From Lineus longissimus (taxonomy: Eukaryota; Nemertea; Pilidiophora; Heteronemertea; Lineidae): DNA of 64,000 nucleotides. Each line of letters opens with the position of its first letter. Position 1 is the stretch's first letter. Shown here one piece after another: positions 21,148 to 32,450 of the stretch. The position numbers and the translations under genes were made by a program. The notes under the pieces were generated by a model that did no database searches, was not told the origin of the DNA, and saw only the letters and a program-made list of their open reading frames with translations. The DNA lies in NCBI RefSeq assembly GCF_910592395.1, contig NC_088311.1, positions 17,300,501 through 17,364,500 of the forward strand, read 5' to 3'.

Positions 21148-22296
21148 AAAATGTTCACTTGTATATTGTAACTATTTTATTATTGCACCATCCATATCAT
21201 GCCTTCTTCTATCCAACAGTTCATGACATCAACCATCACAACGAGAAGCAGCGGGAGGACGCCGGCGTCAACTAGGCGTCTTCGTTTCCAAGCCCACCAT
21301 CACGTTCGCCACCAACCTCTATCCGACAGACAGGAACAAGCACAATGACTACGGCCACTCATCCTCGGAGGAACATCAGAACAAGCTTCAAACGGATCAC
21401 CAACTCAAGCCAGAACATTCTGATAATAACCTGTATAACCAGGAATGGTTATTAAAAGTGGACCCAAAATGATTATGATGACAGTACAATACTGCCACTT
21501 TTTAAAGGGTAATTAAATTAGCGCCATGTCTGCATGACAGAAATAGTAAAATGGGGATACAAAGCAGACCTGGCGATATATTATCGTTCAATGTTAGCAT
21601 CATTGGGAATTGCCATTCTGAATTTTAACCCCCTCCCAGGGACCTCTTTGTAAGAAAACACTTTTATTAAATTTTACCAGGGAGACAAGTGTTTATCATA
21701 TTGGAAACAAACTAAATGTACATGTAAAATTAGGAAAGTGGTCACACATATTCATGTAAAAGCACTCAGCTCTTGATGATGTGGGGGTATACAAGTACCA
21801 GCATGCACTGGCCTAGACTAGGGACAAAGATACCATACTGAACTTCCTTTTAAAATAATCAAATATGATCATATTTGAGCTTATTTACTTGTTCTACACT
21901 CCCACCATGGATGGTGAATCAAGTGGAGAAGGAAGAGGAGGAGGATGACATAAAATGATAATGATCCCAATGTAAAACTTGTAAAGACATTTAGTTAGAC
22001 ATTTACAAGCTGAACAAAAACTGAATAATAATATTGGGTCATTTTTCAAAACCTGTCAAGGATAGTGTTTTATCTCTATTGTTGTTACCAATTTTTTTAT
22101 TCATATTGTGTTGCACAGTAGACATGATGACAAGTGAAATTATACTTCAGTTGCTTGTGTTATTTCATGCCATGGAACTGACACAAAGTTTGACCAGAGA
22201 AATAATATGGTCATTCTTATTTTGTGTGCAATTTCTCTTGCATTAAACATGGTCAGCTCATTCAAACTCTTGACTTCGTATTATTTTCTGTTTCAG
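21148..22296. other. Intronic sequence
   Basis: No recognisable gene. A possible acceptor at about 21223 (CTTCTATCCAACAG) opens a 40-codon Arg/Ser-rich frame that I cannot connect to neighbours. Confidence 0.3.
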
Positions 22297-22520
22297 CTTC
22301 TACAAGTACAAGTAGGCTGAAAGTTCCTTTTTCCCAGCAGTGCCCTGAGTGTGGGGTTTCAAACCCGACACGGGTGACTTTCTGCAAAGGTTGCAAATAT
22401 GATATGAAGGCTTACCGAGCCAAAAATAAGGCGGAAAAGATTCAAAAAGCGATGGAGAAAGGGTCAAAGTATGCATGTTCCAACAACATCCATCACATTT
22501 GGAACAGAATACAAAAAGAC
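22297..22520 (+). CDS. P-like gene exon with zinc ribbon
   Basis: The acceptor is TGTTTCAG and the donor GTAAGT. The exon begins with two bases of a split codon and ends in phase 0. It encodes QQCPECGVSNPTRVTFCKGC, a CPxCG...CxGC zinc-ribbon-like knuckle, followed by a basic KNKAEKIQKAMEKGSK stretch. It links in frame with the exon at 23031. Probably the DNA- or protein-binding N-terminal part of the transposase-derived gene whose catalytic part is at 47-49 kb. Confidence 0.7.
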
Positions 22521-23030
22521 GTAAGTGATGATTACATTGTACATGTACCCGGTAGTCATGTAGGTCTACAATGTAAACTGTTAACCAAAAAATAGTCAAT
22601 ATGAATATGCAAGGTCATGACCAGAGACAGCAGACTGGCTCTTGTCCCCCACAATTTGATGTGTAGATCCAATCCATCCAGCCAGACATCTGTTTGCAAT
22701 AATTATTTTTGAAAATTTACCATCGAGTCCCTTCGCAGTGCTCTCCACTAGACATACCGGCAAACATGCATTTTCTTGCATGAGGTACTGAGGAACTGTG
22801 ATACCAGATGGACACAACCTATGTCATATCATGTATGGAATTACTCTTAACAACACAGTTTTTCCAACATTATTCTCCCTCCCAAGACAGACTACATGTC
22901 GCTCAGCAAGTTGTTGGACTTTCCCTTTTCATATCAATCTGGTGAATTGATTCTCCCGGTGGTTATGAATCTAATGAGTAATGTGATTCTCTTCACTGGT
23001 CAGTATTCTTAATTTTTCACAAAATTTCAG
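22521..23030. other. Intron
   Basis: Bounded by GTAAGT and TTTCAG. No element recognised inside. Confidence 0.6.
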
Positions 23031-23205
23031 TTGGCTTCATTATCATCAGCTGGGTTTCATACAGCCTTGTTCTGGTTTACGGATGCAAGCAATGGCAAGA
23101 GAAGAAGAAGTGGACACCGAGAGGTGTGCAGTGCCATGAAAAGTGCACTGGCAGGTGAAGGGGGATCCAATTTTGGTTTTGCGTTAATGGAGCTGTATGA
23201 CTCAG
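23031..23205 (+). CDS. P-like gene exon
   Basis: Acceptor AAATTTCAG, donor GTGGGT; the exon starts in phase 0 and ends with one leftover base. It encodes LASLSSAGFHTALFWFTDAS, then NGKRRRSGHREVCSAMKSAL and FGFALMELYDSG. Frame and phases match the preceding exon and the one at 33629 (leftover G plus GA makes Gly). I recognise no named domain; the composition looks like a genuine folded protein. Confidence 0.7.
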
Positions 23206-23690
23206 GTGGGTACATTAACATTACATGCAATGGGGTGCCTAGCATTCTCAGCATTTTGACACTATGGGGCCAATACAATTTATGAAAACCCTCAGATATT
23301 TGCCAGTGACATAACCTTTACCACATCATCAAATTATTCTGATGCTAAATCTCTCTAGTGATCTACATGGTCGTGGACATCAACATTCTTTGCCAGATGG
23401 TTTAGCAATGCTGTAGAAAGATAAACAATCTTTTTTTCAGTCTGATTGCAGGGCTATTGTACATTGAAGCCTCAGTCAGACCGTCTTCACAGAGACAAGG
23501 TTATTTATGATATTTTTGGCAAACAAGCCTTATATTCTATTCTATTTTCCAGAGGTCAGGAAAGAACCCCATCTGCAAAGTGTTAAGTGACCAAACTGCT
23601 ACGACTGGAGTTGGTAAGTATTCTGAGTCAATCACTTACTGGGAACCTTTACAGGCTTGAGGCGAAGTGGGTTTTTTTCTGGAGTCATTA

Positions 23691-23838
23691 CTATAGATTC
23701 ATGCACTTGATTGGGAACAATGTTTACATGACGTAGTGTTGGCCGTCGTCACGTCACCATGCATTTTACATTACTGTAACGTGACGAGACGCGATGTTTT
23801 CGTAAACGTTGGTCCCAATCAAGTGCATGGATCTATAG
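23691..23838. mobile_element. 148-bp foldback MITE
   Basis: CTATAGATTCATGCACTTGA at 23691 is inverted at the right end (...TCAAGTGCATGGATCTATAG), about 37 bp of arm with three differences. TTA lies on both sides, compatible with a 3-bp target duplication. It is intronic and non-coding. Confidence 0.65.
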
Positions 23839-23953
23839 TTATAGGGCAAAACGTGTCCAGCTATATTGCCTCACATGGATGAAAGCACACCTTATCAAAA
23901 ATGGCCAGAACTTGCAGTTTCCAGTATAGCTTAAGTACATGTAATACTAATGG

Positions 23954-25538
23954 CCAGAGTCCTCTATTAAAACTTGTGTACATTACATGTACATTGTTGT
24001 GCATATGTTTAGGTAAAAAAAGTACACCTTGGACCAATCAATCTGCACAAAATTTTATACATGTCAAGAAGAACCCTTTGCCAATAGCATAATAAAGTTT
24101 AAAAAAATTCCAATACCGATTGCCTGAGAAAAAAAGATTTCCGTACACCATATCCATCAAAACGTCACTGGTGCATTGATATGGCCCTGTCAAAGTACAA
24201 GTTCTAAACTGACCAGTGAGACCACATTTTCTTAAATATATTATCAATGAAATGGCCAGGGCCATTGTGCTCACCTCATGTGGAGGAAAGATGGATAAAG
24301 AGCATGGTATGGTGTCATGTAGTGTTAGGTTTGATGTAGGTCCAAGCAATTACAATTTCCCCAAAATGGCCAATTTACAGTACATTCGACCTCTGTGACC
24401 TTGAAAAGTAGGTCAAATCAAAGAAGACCCGGGTGACACATTGAATGGTTGTTAGAATTAGATGTACCTATGATATAAAATTGGTGCCAATCGGGCAAGT
24501 CATTACTAGGAATAATGGCATTTTGAAGAATTTAGGATTTGGCCCCCTCCCTGGAGGCCAAACGGCAAATCAGATCGCACCAAACTTCGGTACCTGAGAT
24601 CACCTGACCAAGGGGTACATGTGTACTTAATTTGTGATCAATAGTCATTGCAGTTAAGAAACGTGCCATAGTTACGGCCTGACGGCGAATTTACGCCATT
24701 TGACCTCTGTGACCTTGACAAGAAGGTCAAATTAAAAACCTGTGTGACATATACTGTATGGTGGTTAGATGTACCCATGATATTAAATTGGTGGCAATCG
24801 GGCAAGAAGTTAAGGAATAATCACATTTTTAAGGTTTTTGGATTTTGCCCCCTGGTGGTCAAGTGGTGAATCATATTGGACCAAACTTTGGTCCCTGAGA
24901 TCACCTGACTAAGGGGTAAATGTGTAACAAATTTGGTATCAATAGTCATTGCAGTTTAGAAACGTGCCATCGTTACATCCTAACGGCTAATTTACACCAT
25001 TTGACCTCTGTGACCTTGAAAAGGAGGTCAAATCAAAAACCCGGAGGATATATGATGCACCTTTGCTAGAAGTACCTACCATATTTTTTTCAAAATTTCC
25101 CGACTACTATTAAGGGAGATATTGCATATTTTCACTTTTAACGTTTGGCCCCCTGGTGGCCAAACCATGAAATGAATCGGACCGAAACTTGGTCTCCCAG
25201 GTGTCATTACATAAGGGTACATGTGTACCAAGTTTCAACTCAATAACTCTAACAGTTACGAAACGTGCCCTGCTAACGGACGACGGACGACGACGACGGA
25301 CGACGGACGACGGACGCCACGGTATGGGATAAGCTCACCTCTGCTAAGAGGTGAGCTAAAAAGCATATTTCTGTGATGGCCTGACTCTGTAGATTTAGAA
25401 TCAACCACAGATTGAGAATTAATTCCACTTTGGTCCATCCCAGCCATGTATTTACCACAACTTGACATTTTGATAAGCTCTATGTGACTGTGCCACACTT
25501 CCGGTCGCGGATGAATACAGGTCTCTGCCCTAGTAGAG
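23954..25538. mobile_element. Interrupted MITE, copy 1 (split by a nested element)
   Basis: The left part (23954-24243) and right part (25367-25538) together match the uninterrupted 470-bp copy at 32451-32922. The ends are imperfect inverted repeats (TAGGCCAGAGTCCT versus TAGGGCAGAGACCT in reverse). The two copies lie in the same orientation on either side of the four-gene cassette. Confidence 0.65.
24244..25366 (+). mobile_element. Nested Helentron-like element ending in a hairpin
   Basis: This segment is absent from the matching copy at 32745, which reads TTATCAAAAAGCAT across the site. Its 3' end has a perfect 10-bp hairpin (AGCTCACCTC/GAGGTGAGCT) next to CTAAAA, preceded by a CGACGGACGACGG run. 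The insertion point is between two A residues (T/T on the other strand), with no larger duplication. The interior repeats GACCTCTGTGACCTTGA three times and encodes nothing. Helentron-type insertion fits; the class is inferred. Confidence 0.65.
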
Positions 25539-26675
25539 AGCCAGTGTTGGCCCCAGGTCAAATGTTCTGCTGTTTTCAGATTCCCCTAGATGTCCACATT
25601 ACTGTGCAAAAAGAATTTTTGAATTATATTGAATAGTAAAATTTTTATTCGAGTTCATCTTCTTGCTATGTCCGGCATCAAATTCTATGTTGAAGTGATG
25701 TGGGCGTGGCAAATTCTTAAATACCCAACATGTAATATTTCTGTTAAAAATTATTAAATCCCTCTAAGCACTGTTAGTTTGAAATAAAGGATATATACAT
25801 TATTAGAAATAAGAGTTTTTGAGTTCATATGGTCATTGCTGGATGTCCCAGGGCCAGGTTTCTAAGTTTGGGCAGTTACCATGACAACGGAATATAGAAA
25901 TTGTAGAATCTCTACAACACTGAGTCTGAATTTTCAAAAAGTCACAATTCCAGATTACTTCAGATTCACACTTGCCTACCTATCAAGTTTAAAGGCCAGA
26001 AGCCGGTATAAAAGGAGCTCCTAATGGCTGACATCAAGTCACGTGACCAATAACCGGGGCATTCAAACCTCCGACACTTTCTCCAACAATCTCACAGATA
26101 TCTCTGGCACCAGTCCAAAGTTTTCCTTCAGACTTGTCTACCAAACTCATGAATATCTAATCTGCATGTCTGTCAAAATACAGCCCTCCCTTTGGTATGG
26201 TTGATGAGATATTAAAACATTTTTATCTGTAATGACCGTTAGTACATCAGGTTGATGGACAGATGAGGGAGGAGTCTGCCATATTTGGATAGTCAACTGA
26301 CAGATGAGTCAGTCACATGATCTCTTACGCTGAGGTTATTTCTACAGAGGGGAATTCCCAACAGCCCGGTTTGTACTATAGTCTGGTTCAAAAGTTAGGT
26401 ATTCATGTTGTACTCATCACATGCAATAAGAAAATAAAGACAACATACCCAAGTCAATGCTCAGCCATCAGTGATAATATTCCTATTGATACAAATCACT
26501 TATATCAAATAAATGAATCCATTTTCTCAATCTTTTTAGTAGTAGTGACTGGGTCTTACTAGAAGTAGTGACTGGGTAGGGCCTATAGGCCGACATAAGA
26601 CAAGTTGATTCCTATACACTCCTTCAATACACTGGTTTATGATAGCTGCACATGGTGTCTCTGAAACAAAACGTT
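25539..26675. other. Sequence between MITE copy 1 and the cassette
   Basis: No domain-bearing frame. Scattered repeats such as AGTAGTGACTGGGT (twice near 26540-26575). If the cassette is a mobile element, its left terminus should lie here; I could not find a convincing inverted repeat by eye. Confidence 0.3.
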
Positions 26676-27281
26676 TTATTGCCACTCCCACATATGTCCC
26701 ATGTACGGTATAGATGCTGGATTTGGAAGCCACTGACGGATCAATTTTACCACACAGTTTGGCATAATATCCCTTCTACTGTAGACATGCTTTTTTCTCT
26801 TCGGATCACGTAGTATTGCTGCAGTTTTTCGCTCCCTATATCGCACATCATCCCACACTCCCCTGTGTAGTAACATAGTCCAAAAACGTTTGTAGAGTGG
26901 TTTTCTCTTATTTGAATTTTCCACATAGGGTCCGTGGTTTTCACTTTCCCACCACATTTGTCTGAAACGTTCATCCGTAATACATGGGGAGATCAAGCAG
27001 TGTGGGCACTCATCTCCCTCCAAATGTTGGGGCAGCCGATAATTATTAATGTATGGTTCTTCCCCATTTGCCGCAGCTCCTTGGTCTTCAACTTCCATGT
27101 TTTCTGCTGCATTTGTGCTTTCATCAGGAATTGGTATTTCTTGGAAATCCCACTCATAATGTACAAATAAAGCCTTGATTGTTTCTTCCTGCTCCTTTGT
27201 GACCTTTACTGCAATCACTCTCACCTCTTCTGGGTCAACTGGCTCTGAATTTTCAGAATCAGATTCCATCATAAATGCCAA
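26676..27281 (-). CDS. P2X7-C-terminal-domain-like protein
   Basis: A 201-residue frame. The first 75 residues are acidic. From residue 91 it has ECPHCLISPC, then WTMLLHRGVWDD, YRERKTAAILRD, KRKKHVYSRRDIMPNCVVKL and IRQWLPNPASIPYMGH. The string of a Cys pair, a basic WR/YR block and '(I)P.CVV..IR..(P)..YMGF' is the pattern of the P2X7 receptor C-terminal ('ballast') domain family, also common in transposon-associated proteins of invertebrates. Several of the usual zinc-binding Cys seem missing. It is divergent from the DDE gene, with 350 bp between the start codons, and there is no stop or frameshift. Its role, perhaps DNA binding for the element, is inference. Confidence 0.55.
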   Translation of the reverse strand: MAFMMESDSENSEPVDPEEVRVIAVKVTKEQEETIKALFVHYEWDFQEIPIPDESTNAAENMEVEDQGAAANGEEPYINNYRLPQHLEGDECPHCLISPCITDERFRQMWWESENHGPYVENSNKRKPLYKRFWTMLLHRGVWDDVRYRERKTAAILRDPKRKKHVYSRRDIMPNCVVKLIRQWLPNPASIPYMGHMWEWQ

Positions 27282-27631
27282 TGTTGTAGCCTTCTCCTAT
27301 TCTGATATATATGCTTTCCCAACCAACACAAAAGTGATTCAGGAACTGCAAACACTGTAGAATATACATCATTGAGGCCATGATTTGTTCTCATAGACCA
27401 ATGCTCATAAGCCTATATAATCTGTATAGCCATTTCATTCAGCTGACAGTATCCAGGCTTGACATCTGTTTCAGATTATTAAGACATTACATTGTAGATG
27501 AAAGATTGAATCAGGATTATCCTGGTTAGTAGGCCATGATAGCGTATCACTGCATCACTTGTACTGATAACATCACTTCATTTCAAATCATACTGATCAC
27601 AAGTACTAAGTTAGCGAGCAATACGATATAT
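27282..27631. promoter_or_regulatory. Shared divergent promoter region
   Basis: This gap separates the P2X7-like start (minus) from the transposase Met at 27632 (plus). The transposase frame is already open from 27536. TATATAAT near 27414 is a possible core promoter. Placement is inferred from gene orientation only. Confidence 0.35.
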
Positions 27632-29242
27632 ATGATGGCATCAAATATGGCTGATCCTAAGAAATCTTCCCGTGAAAGACCAGCACGATTCAGGATAGAC
27701 ATCCCAGGTGATGAAGGGTTAAAAGATGATGTTTTCTCCAAAATGCAACGTGTGAGGGACATACTTAGGAATAAACTTCGGGCCCCTGTCAATAATGCAG
27801 ATGTGATTAAATCTTTGCTAGATTTCTGGATATCGAAGCATGATAGTAACAGTATTATTGATGGACCAAACATCAATATGTATTCGCCAACATCAAGGGA
27901 GGACACAAACCAACCTTTATTTTTAACAGAAAAATCGGCCTTTGAAAAAATGCTGAAAGTTTCTGAGGAGCATAGTAGATACTGTGAACATGCATTATCA
28001 GTTTCTCATATAAAACTGTCAGGACACTGTGCAATTATCAGACTGGAATGTACGAAGAAGAAGCACAAATACAACTGGTCATCATCACCATATCTACCAA
28101 ATGGAGACTTTCTTGTAAATTGTCGTGTTGCACATGGATATTTTACTAGTGGCATCTTGCCTGTACAGTATGAACGGTTTTCGACTGGTTCTAACATTGG
28201 GTGCATTAACAAGAAGAAATTAAAAGAGATTGAAACCGGTTACTACTTTGACTGCACCGAAAGAGAATATACAGGCAGCATCGATAGCGCTCTTCAAGCT
28301 GAAAGATCAAAGTCGCAGGATGGTGAAATTGACATCCAACTAGATGCCAGACATGGTTGGCGTAAAAATGCCAAAGATTCAAGCATTGCTTGTCTTGGAG
28401 AAATTACACACCGTGTGCTACGCTGTGAACATGTCACCAAGAAGGATGACATTGTCTCACAAAGGCACGAAAAACTTGGAACAGAACGGGTATTTGAACA
28501 TTTGAAAAGCAAAGACACTACTGTTCGTGTTGTGACACACGACAGAAATTTGTCTATCAACAAACTGGTTAGGGAAGCCGAAGATAATCTTCAAAATCAA
28601 AATGATGTTTGGCACGGTGTCAAGGGTGTCAGTAAAGCCGTGAAAGCAGTTGGAAATGGTGCACAAAAAAACCATGATAAAACATGGCATGAACAATTAA
28701 AAGACAAGCCTCAGCCAGTAGCCACCCATTTCAACTGGGCAATTCGGAATTGCGATGGGGACAGGGCCAAACTCCGTGAAAGACTTGATAATGTTGTGGA
28801 ACACTATAAGGATGACCACAGCAACTGTCACTTGTCATCAAGATGTCGTAAGGATACAAACTATACTCCATCAAGAGCTGTAATTACCAGTAAAACCGCT
28901 GAAGAACTTCTGAGAAAGTGCATTCAGAACAATGTCATTTACAAGAATCCACAGGATTATGTTTTAGGTAGGGGAACATCACATGTGGAGAGTTTTAACA
29001 ATGTGTTTAACATTTTCACTGACAAGCGCATATGCATGTCTTCCGAATCTTACAAACTTCGTTCAAACCTGGCTGTCCTTCACTGGAACGAAAATGTCGA
29101 CAGAGAGTACACTGCTGTGTATACCACTGGGGGTACTGGTGCATCCCAACGACAACGACAGAAGAAAGGCTACAAAAAGCTCACCTATGCTTATCGTGAT
29201 AACATTTGGACTCAGTTAATGGATAAAATATTCAGTTTGTAA
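27632..29242 (+). CDS. DDE transposase, intact, Kolobok-like clan (tentative)
   Basis: 536 codons without a stop. The catalytic layout counted from Met 27632 is Asp238 in IQLDARHGW, Asp304 in VVTHDRNLSIN and Glu453 in TSHVESFNNVF. 'LDARHGW...H' and 'THDR..SI.K.VRE...QNDVWH..K' match a transposase clan in invertebrates and fish that I associate with Kolobok-like DDE enzymes. A conserved block SPYLPNGDFLVNCRVAHGYF precedes the catalytic core, and LRSNLAVLHWNENVDRE follows the Glu, as usual. It would excise and insert the element that carries it. The upstream ATG at 27536 adds 32 unlikely residues. A Mutator-like gene follows 450 bp downstream on the same strand. Confidence 0.75.
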   Translation: MMASNMADPKKSSRERPARFRIDIPGDEGLKDDVFSKMQRVRDILRNKLRAPVNNADVIKSLLDFWISKHDSNSIIDGPNINMYSPTSREDTNQPLFLTEKSAFEKMLKVSEEHSRYCEHALSVSHIKLSGHCAIIRLECTKKKHKYNWSSSPYLPNGDFLVNCRVAHGYFTSGILPVQYERFSTGSNIGCINKKKLKEIETGYYFDCTEREYTGSIDSALQAERSKSQDGEIDIQLDARHGWRKNAKDSSIACLGEITHRVLRCEHVTKKDDIVSQRHEKLGTERVFEHLKSKDTTVRVVTHDRNLSINKLVREAEDNLQNQNDVWHGVKGVSKAVKAVGNGAQKNHDKTWHEQLKDKPQPVATHFNWAIRNCDGDRAKLRERLDNVVEHYKDDHSNCHLSSRCRKDTNYTPSRAVITSKTAEELLRKCIQNNVIYKNPQDYVLGRGTSHVESFNNVFNIFTDKRICMSSESYKLRSNLAVLHWNENVDREYTAVYTTGGTGASQRQRQKKGYKKLTYAYRDNIWTQLMDKIFSL

Positions 29243-29692
29243 ATATTCAGTTTGTAATACAGCAATGACATACTCTTGGATTACTTGTTTTCCTACCGAC
29301 TCAAAAACAATGTGTTTGTATTTTTTTGCGATTCAATTAACTGCCGGATTTTGGAAATAACTATAGTGATAATTTTACTGAACTCCACATGCGTTATAAT
29401 TTGTTTACAGGCAAGGCAAAGGGTGAGTAATAGGTGTAATGTATTCATAGCACAGAGAACTAGGACAAGTGGGACTGGCCTGCTGTGCTACGTCACACCT
29501 TGAGATAATTGCCATACCCGGGTAAATCTGAGCGTGGGGCTTCTGGCCTTTAAACTTCATATGACCAGCAAAGAGCTTGTGTGGCCAAGTCAAAGTGAAC
29601 CCCTTTGACCCCGAGAAACCTCATTTACTCACATTCTCAACTTGAAAGATCAAAGGACACATGTGCATCACATGTTTGTTTTTCATTAGGAT
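29243..29692. other. Gap between the two transposase genes
   Basis: AT-rich, no domain. TTTTTCATTAG just before 29693 may be a splice acceptor, so the next gene could have a 5' exon here. Confidence 0.35.
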
Positions 29693-31891
29693 ATGACTTC
29701 TGTTATGGCTAAGGTATTTGTTTATCTTAGCAGCTCATCAATTCAGAGAAGCACAATGATGAACCATCCCAATATCCTCAAGTGTCAACTAGGTATGCTC
29801 TGGGGGTCACTTTACATGTGGACTCCACAGAGTAAACTTCAACTCAAGATGCCTAAGCTAAACAAAAAGCCAAGCCGTGGATTTCAAGTTGGTCACTCTT
29901 ACCACGCGCCCTACAGCAGGACAATGCCTCCAGAGAAAACCAATGGTAGCTGGTCGCGTTTCAGTAATAATGATTATGACAATGTTGTGCGTGAGCGTTC
30001 GGATGGCATAATCTATGCACCGACGGTCGAGAACACAGTCAGCCCACTGAAGATACTTCGCCGGGGACAGGATGCTGCAAAGGACAATACGTATGTTATA
30101 CCAACTGAAGATACTAACATTGTTGCCAGCAAATTTAAAATTCTTGAAATGCTGAATGGGTGTGCAGAGCTTCATTTCAACTTTATTGGTCATTGTGACA
30201 TTCCAAAGTTTGAGATAGAACATGACATCAAGAAGGGTGCTAGTGCTCGCTGGGCACTGAGGTGTGCAAATTGTAATTTTGCTTGTGGGAAGCATTATTT
30301 TAAACTTTATAATGAAATAGAGAAGCAAGGTCGTGGTGCAAAGCAGGCTGAAATAAATGTTGCATTGGCACTGGCTTCTCAGGAAATTGGTAGTCAATCA
30401 AAGACTAGGACATTACTGTAAATCGCAAATGTTCCACTAATGTCAAAATCAAGTTTACAAAACAATGTCAATAGGGTTGGGATGGAAACTGTTGAACTCA
30501 ACAAGGATGACTTGAAGAGACAACAGAATTATCTAAAAGAGGTGAAAAGAATGAGATGTGATCAATCAGGTGTCAGTGTTCAAATGGACACAGTCTATAA
30601 TAGTTTTACTATTGCCAGACGAAGTAGGCCCGGTCAAGCCGCGACTCAAGCGGTGGGATTAGTTCGTGAAAATGAGACACCGTCCCACAAAATCATTGCA
30701 GTAGGTATACTTGACAAACTGTGTTATAAGGGGGCATGGCTTTTAGGAAGAAGGTTCCAACCAAAGTGTGGCACAGATGAAGCACATGATGGATGCAAGG
30801 CGAATCTTCCAGATTATCAAGTTCTCAGGGAATATGACATTGGTAATATGGTTGGGTTAGAGTTGGCAGCTAATCACTTACTTGTTCATTGCTGTACAAC
30901 CGACGGTGACGGTAAATGTAGTGCTGGCATGGAGGATGCTTTCAGCACCTTTCTTGGGAAGGCCTTAAAAGTAGAAAGAATGTCGGATACATATCATTTG
31001 GGCCAAGCCCAATTTCGTAAAGGCATGAGAGCCCAATTTTCAAAGGGAATGTTTGTTGGTATGAAGGCACCTGATGCAGCAGAGGCGAAGAAATGTCTCT
31101 CCAGTGATATTGCAATCCGTGCATCCACAATTTTCGATACCCTGTTTAAAAAGTATCATGGGGACACTGACCAAATTGGTGAAAACTTAGCCACAATAGT
31201 GGACAATCTGATCGCTTGTTTCGACGGTGACTGCAGCCAGTGTTCAATCGAAACAACCGTATGCGATGGCCAAGGTTCTTGGTGGAGTGCATGCAAACTA
31301 AGCAACTTGGAGTTGTCAGCCAAGGACCTCAACATGAGTGATGCTGACAAGCTTCTTGTGAGAAGCATACTGGAGATGAAGTTGAGTAAAACATGTCTAA
31401 AAAAGATACGTCATGCGACAAATACACAGGCCTGTGAGAGTGCCAATCGGCAATTGAATTTGATTGCGCCAAAAAACGTGACTCACCTTAAAAACTATCG
31501 CAGTCGTGTTCATGCAGCAATCCACACCATGAACAATACACGGGGAAAGTCCATTCCACTGAAGCTCAAGAGACTTGGTGCCCGAGTTTCAGCAGCAGCA
31601 ATGAATTGTCTGAAAGAAATGGACAATAGGAAGTGGTACTATAAGAAATGGGAAAGCGAGCTGAAAACTAGGATTAGACGACGAGTTGTAAGGACAATTC
31701 GAACGCGTGCATTCTATCAAGCAAAGAGAAGGGGGGTAGTTAAAGACATTGACTACCATAAGGACAGGCTAGAACTAGAGGGGGGGGAGGAGGAGGGTGG
31801 ATTAAAGGAGAGAGCTAAGAGACTAGCAAGAGATTACAACCACCACTTTCGACAATACACAGCAATTTCATCCAGCTCAGAAACAATTTAA
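29693..31891 (+). pseudogene. Mutator-like transposase with one nonsense codon
   Basis: A 733-codon frame carries a single in-frame stop (TAA at 30419-30421). The N-terminal part has LRCANCNFACGKHYFKLYNE, a CxxCxF..C zinc-type motif followed by the family's 'KLYNE' segment. After the stop come SVQMDTVYNSFTIARRSRPG, HCCTTDGDGKCSAGM, a DTYHLGQAQFRKGM segment and TNTQACESANRQL. This D...TDGD...CES.N order is the pattern of the 'Mutator-like transposase' domain widespread in metazoan repeats. The C-terminal 80 residues are strongly basic. The single stop is compatible with recent inactivation. It ends 44 bp before the stop codon of the convergent endonuclease gene. Confidence 0.75.
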
Positions 31892-31935
31892 GATATCACT
31901 AGCTTCACTTTATACCCACTATTATACTATTTACC

Positions 31936-32262
31936 TCAAAACAAGCAGTCTTTTTTATCTAAGTGCCCAAAGCATTTCTTTTCAGCCAGGCAAGTCTTCC
32001 TCTGGTTGTTAATACCCCTAGCTTCTAAACTCAAGTGGTCAACATTGACACACAGCGCATTGTGGCATCTGTGAGAGACATCAAGTCCAAAAGGCAAGGG
32101 GCCACCATAATATGCAATATAAGCAAGCCTATGGGCCCTGTGCTTTTTGCTGCACCCGTCCCAAGGTAGTTTAAACCGTGTCTCCCCATAACGACGACTA
32201 TACCCAGTCCATAATATACAGTTTACACAATTCGACTTCAGATCAGCTTCGCTGTTCCGGTT
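31936..32262 (-). CDS. His-Me finger (I-PpoI-type) endonuclease domain
   Basis: The minus-strand frame of 108 codons has no ATG, so it is easily missed. It reads NCVNCILWTGYSRRYGE, then HRAHRLAYIAYYGG, DVSHRCHNALCVNVDHLSLE and NNQRKTC, KKCFGH. SHxCHNxxCxNxxHLSLE is the signature of His-Me finger homing endonucleases. His64 would be the general base and Asn73 the metal ligand; Cys66, Cys71, His76 and Cys91, Cys97, His100 fit the two structural zinc sites. Such enzymes make staggered cuts with Mg2+. It converges on the Mutator-like gene. The start is unresolved: an acceptor-like AACAG near the 5' end suggests an upstream exon, or it is truncated. Confidence 0.75.
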   Translation of the reverse strand, partial: NRNSEADLKSNCVNCILWTGYSRRYGETRFKLPWDGCSKKHRAHRLAYIAYYGGPLPFGLDVSHRCHNALCVNVDHLSLEARGINNQRKTCLAEKKCFGHLDKKDCLF

Positions 32263-32450
32263 TATTTTAACTTTTAAGGTCTGAATCCATGATTGCTGCT
32301 GAAAGGGTTAATATGTACAATAATGCCATAAATATTGGTTCAACTACAAGAAAAAGGACTGGAAAGGACGTGCAGAATAGAGAAAATAAGATAAAATGTG
32401 CGTGCAAGTGTCAAATTTTTCATACTTGGTCAACCATTTTGACTACTAGG

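Noticed and set aside
24038-24349. Minus-strand 103-codon frame, with a relative at 32534
   Set aside because: The similarity only reflects the MITE duplication; no domain, and the frame includes the MITE/nested-element boundary.
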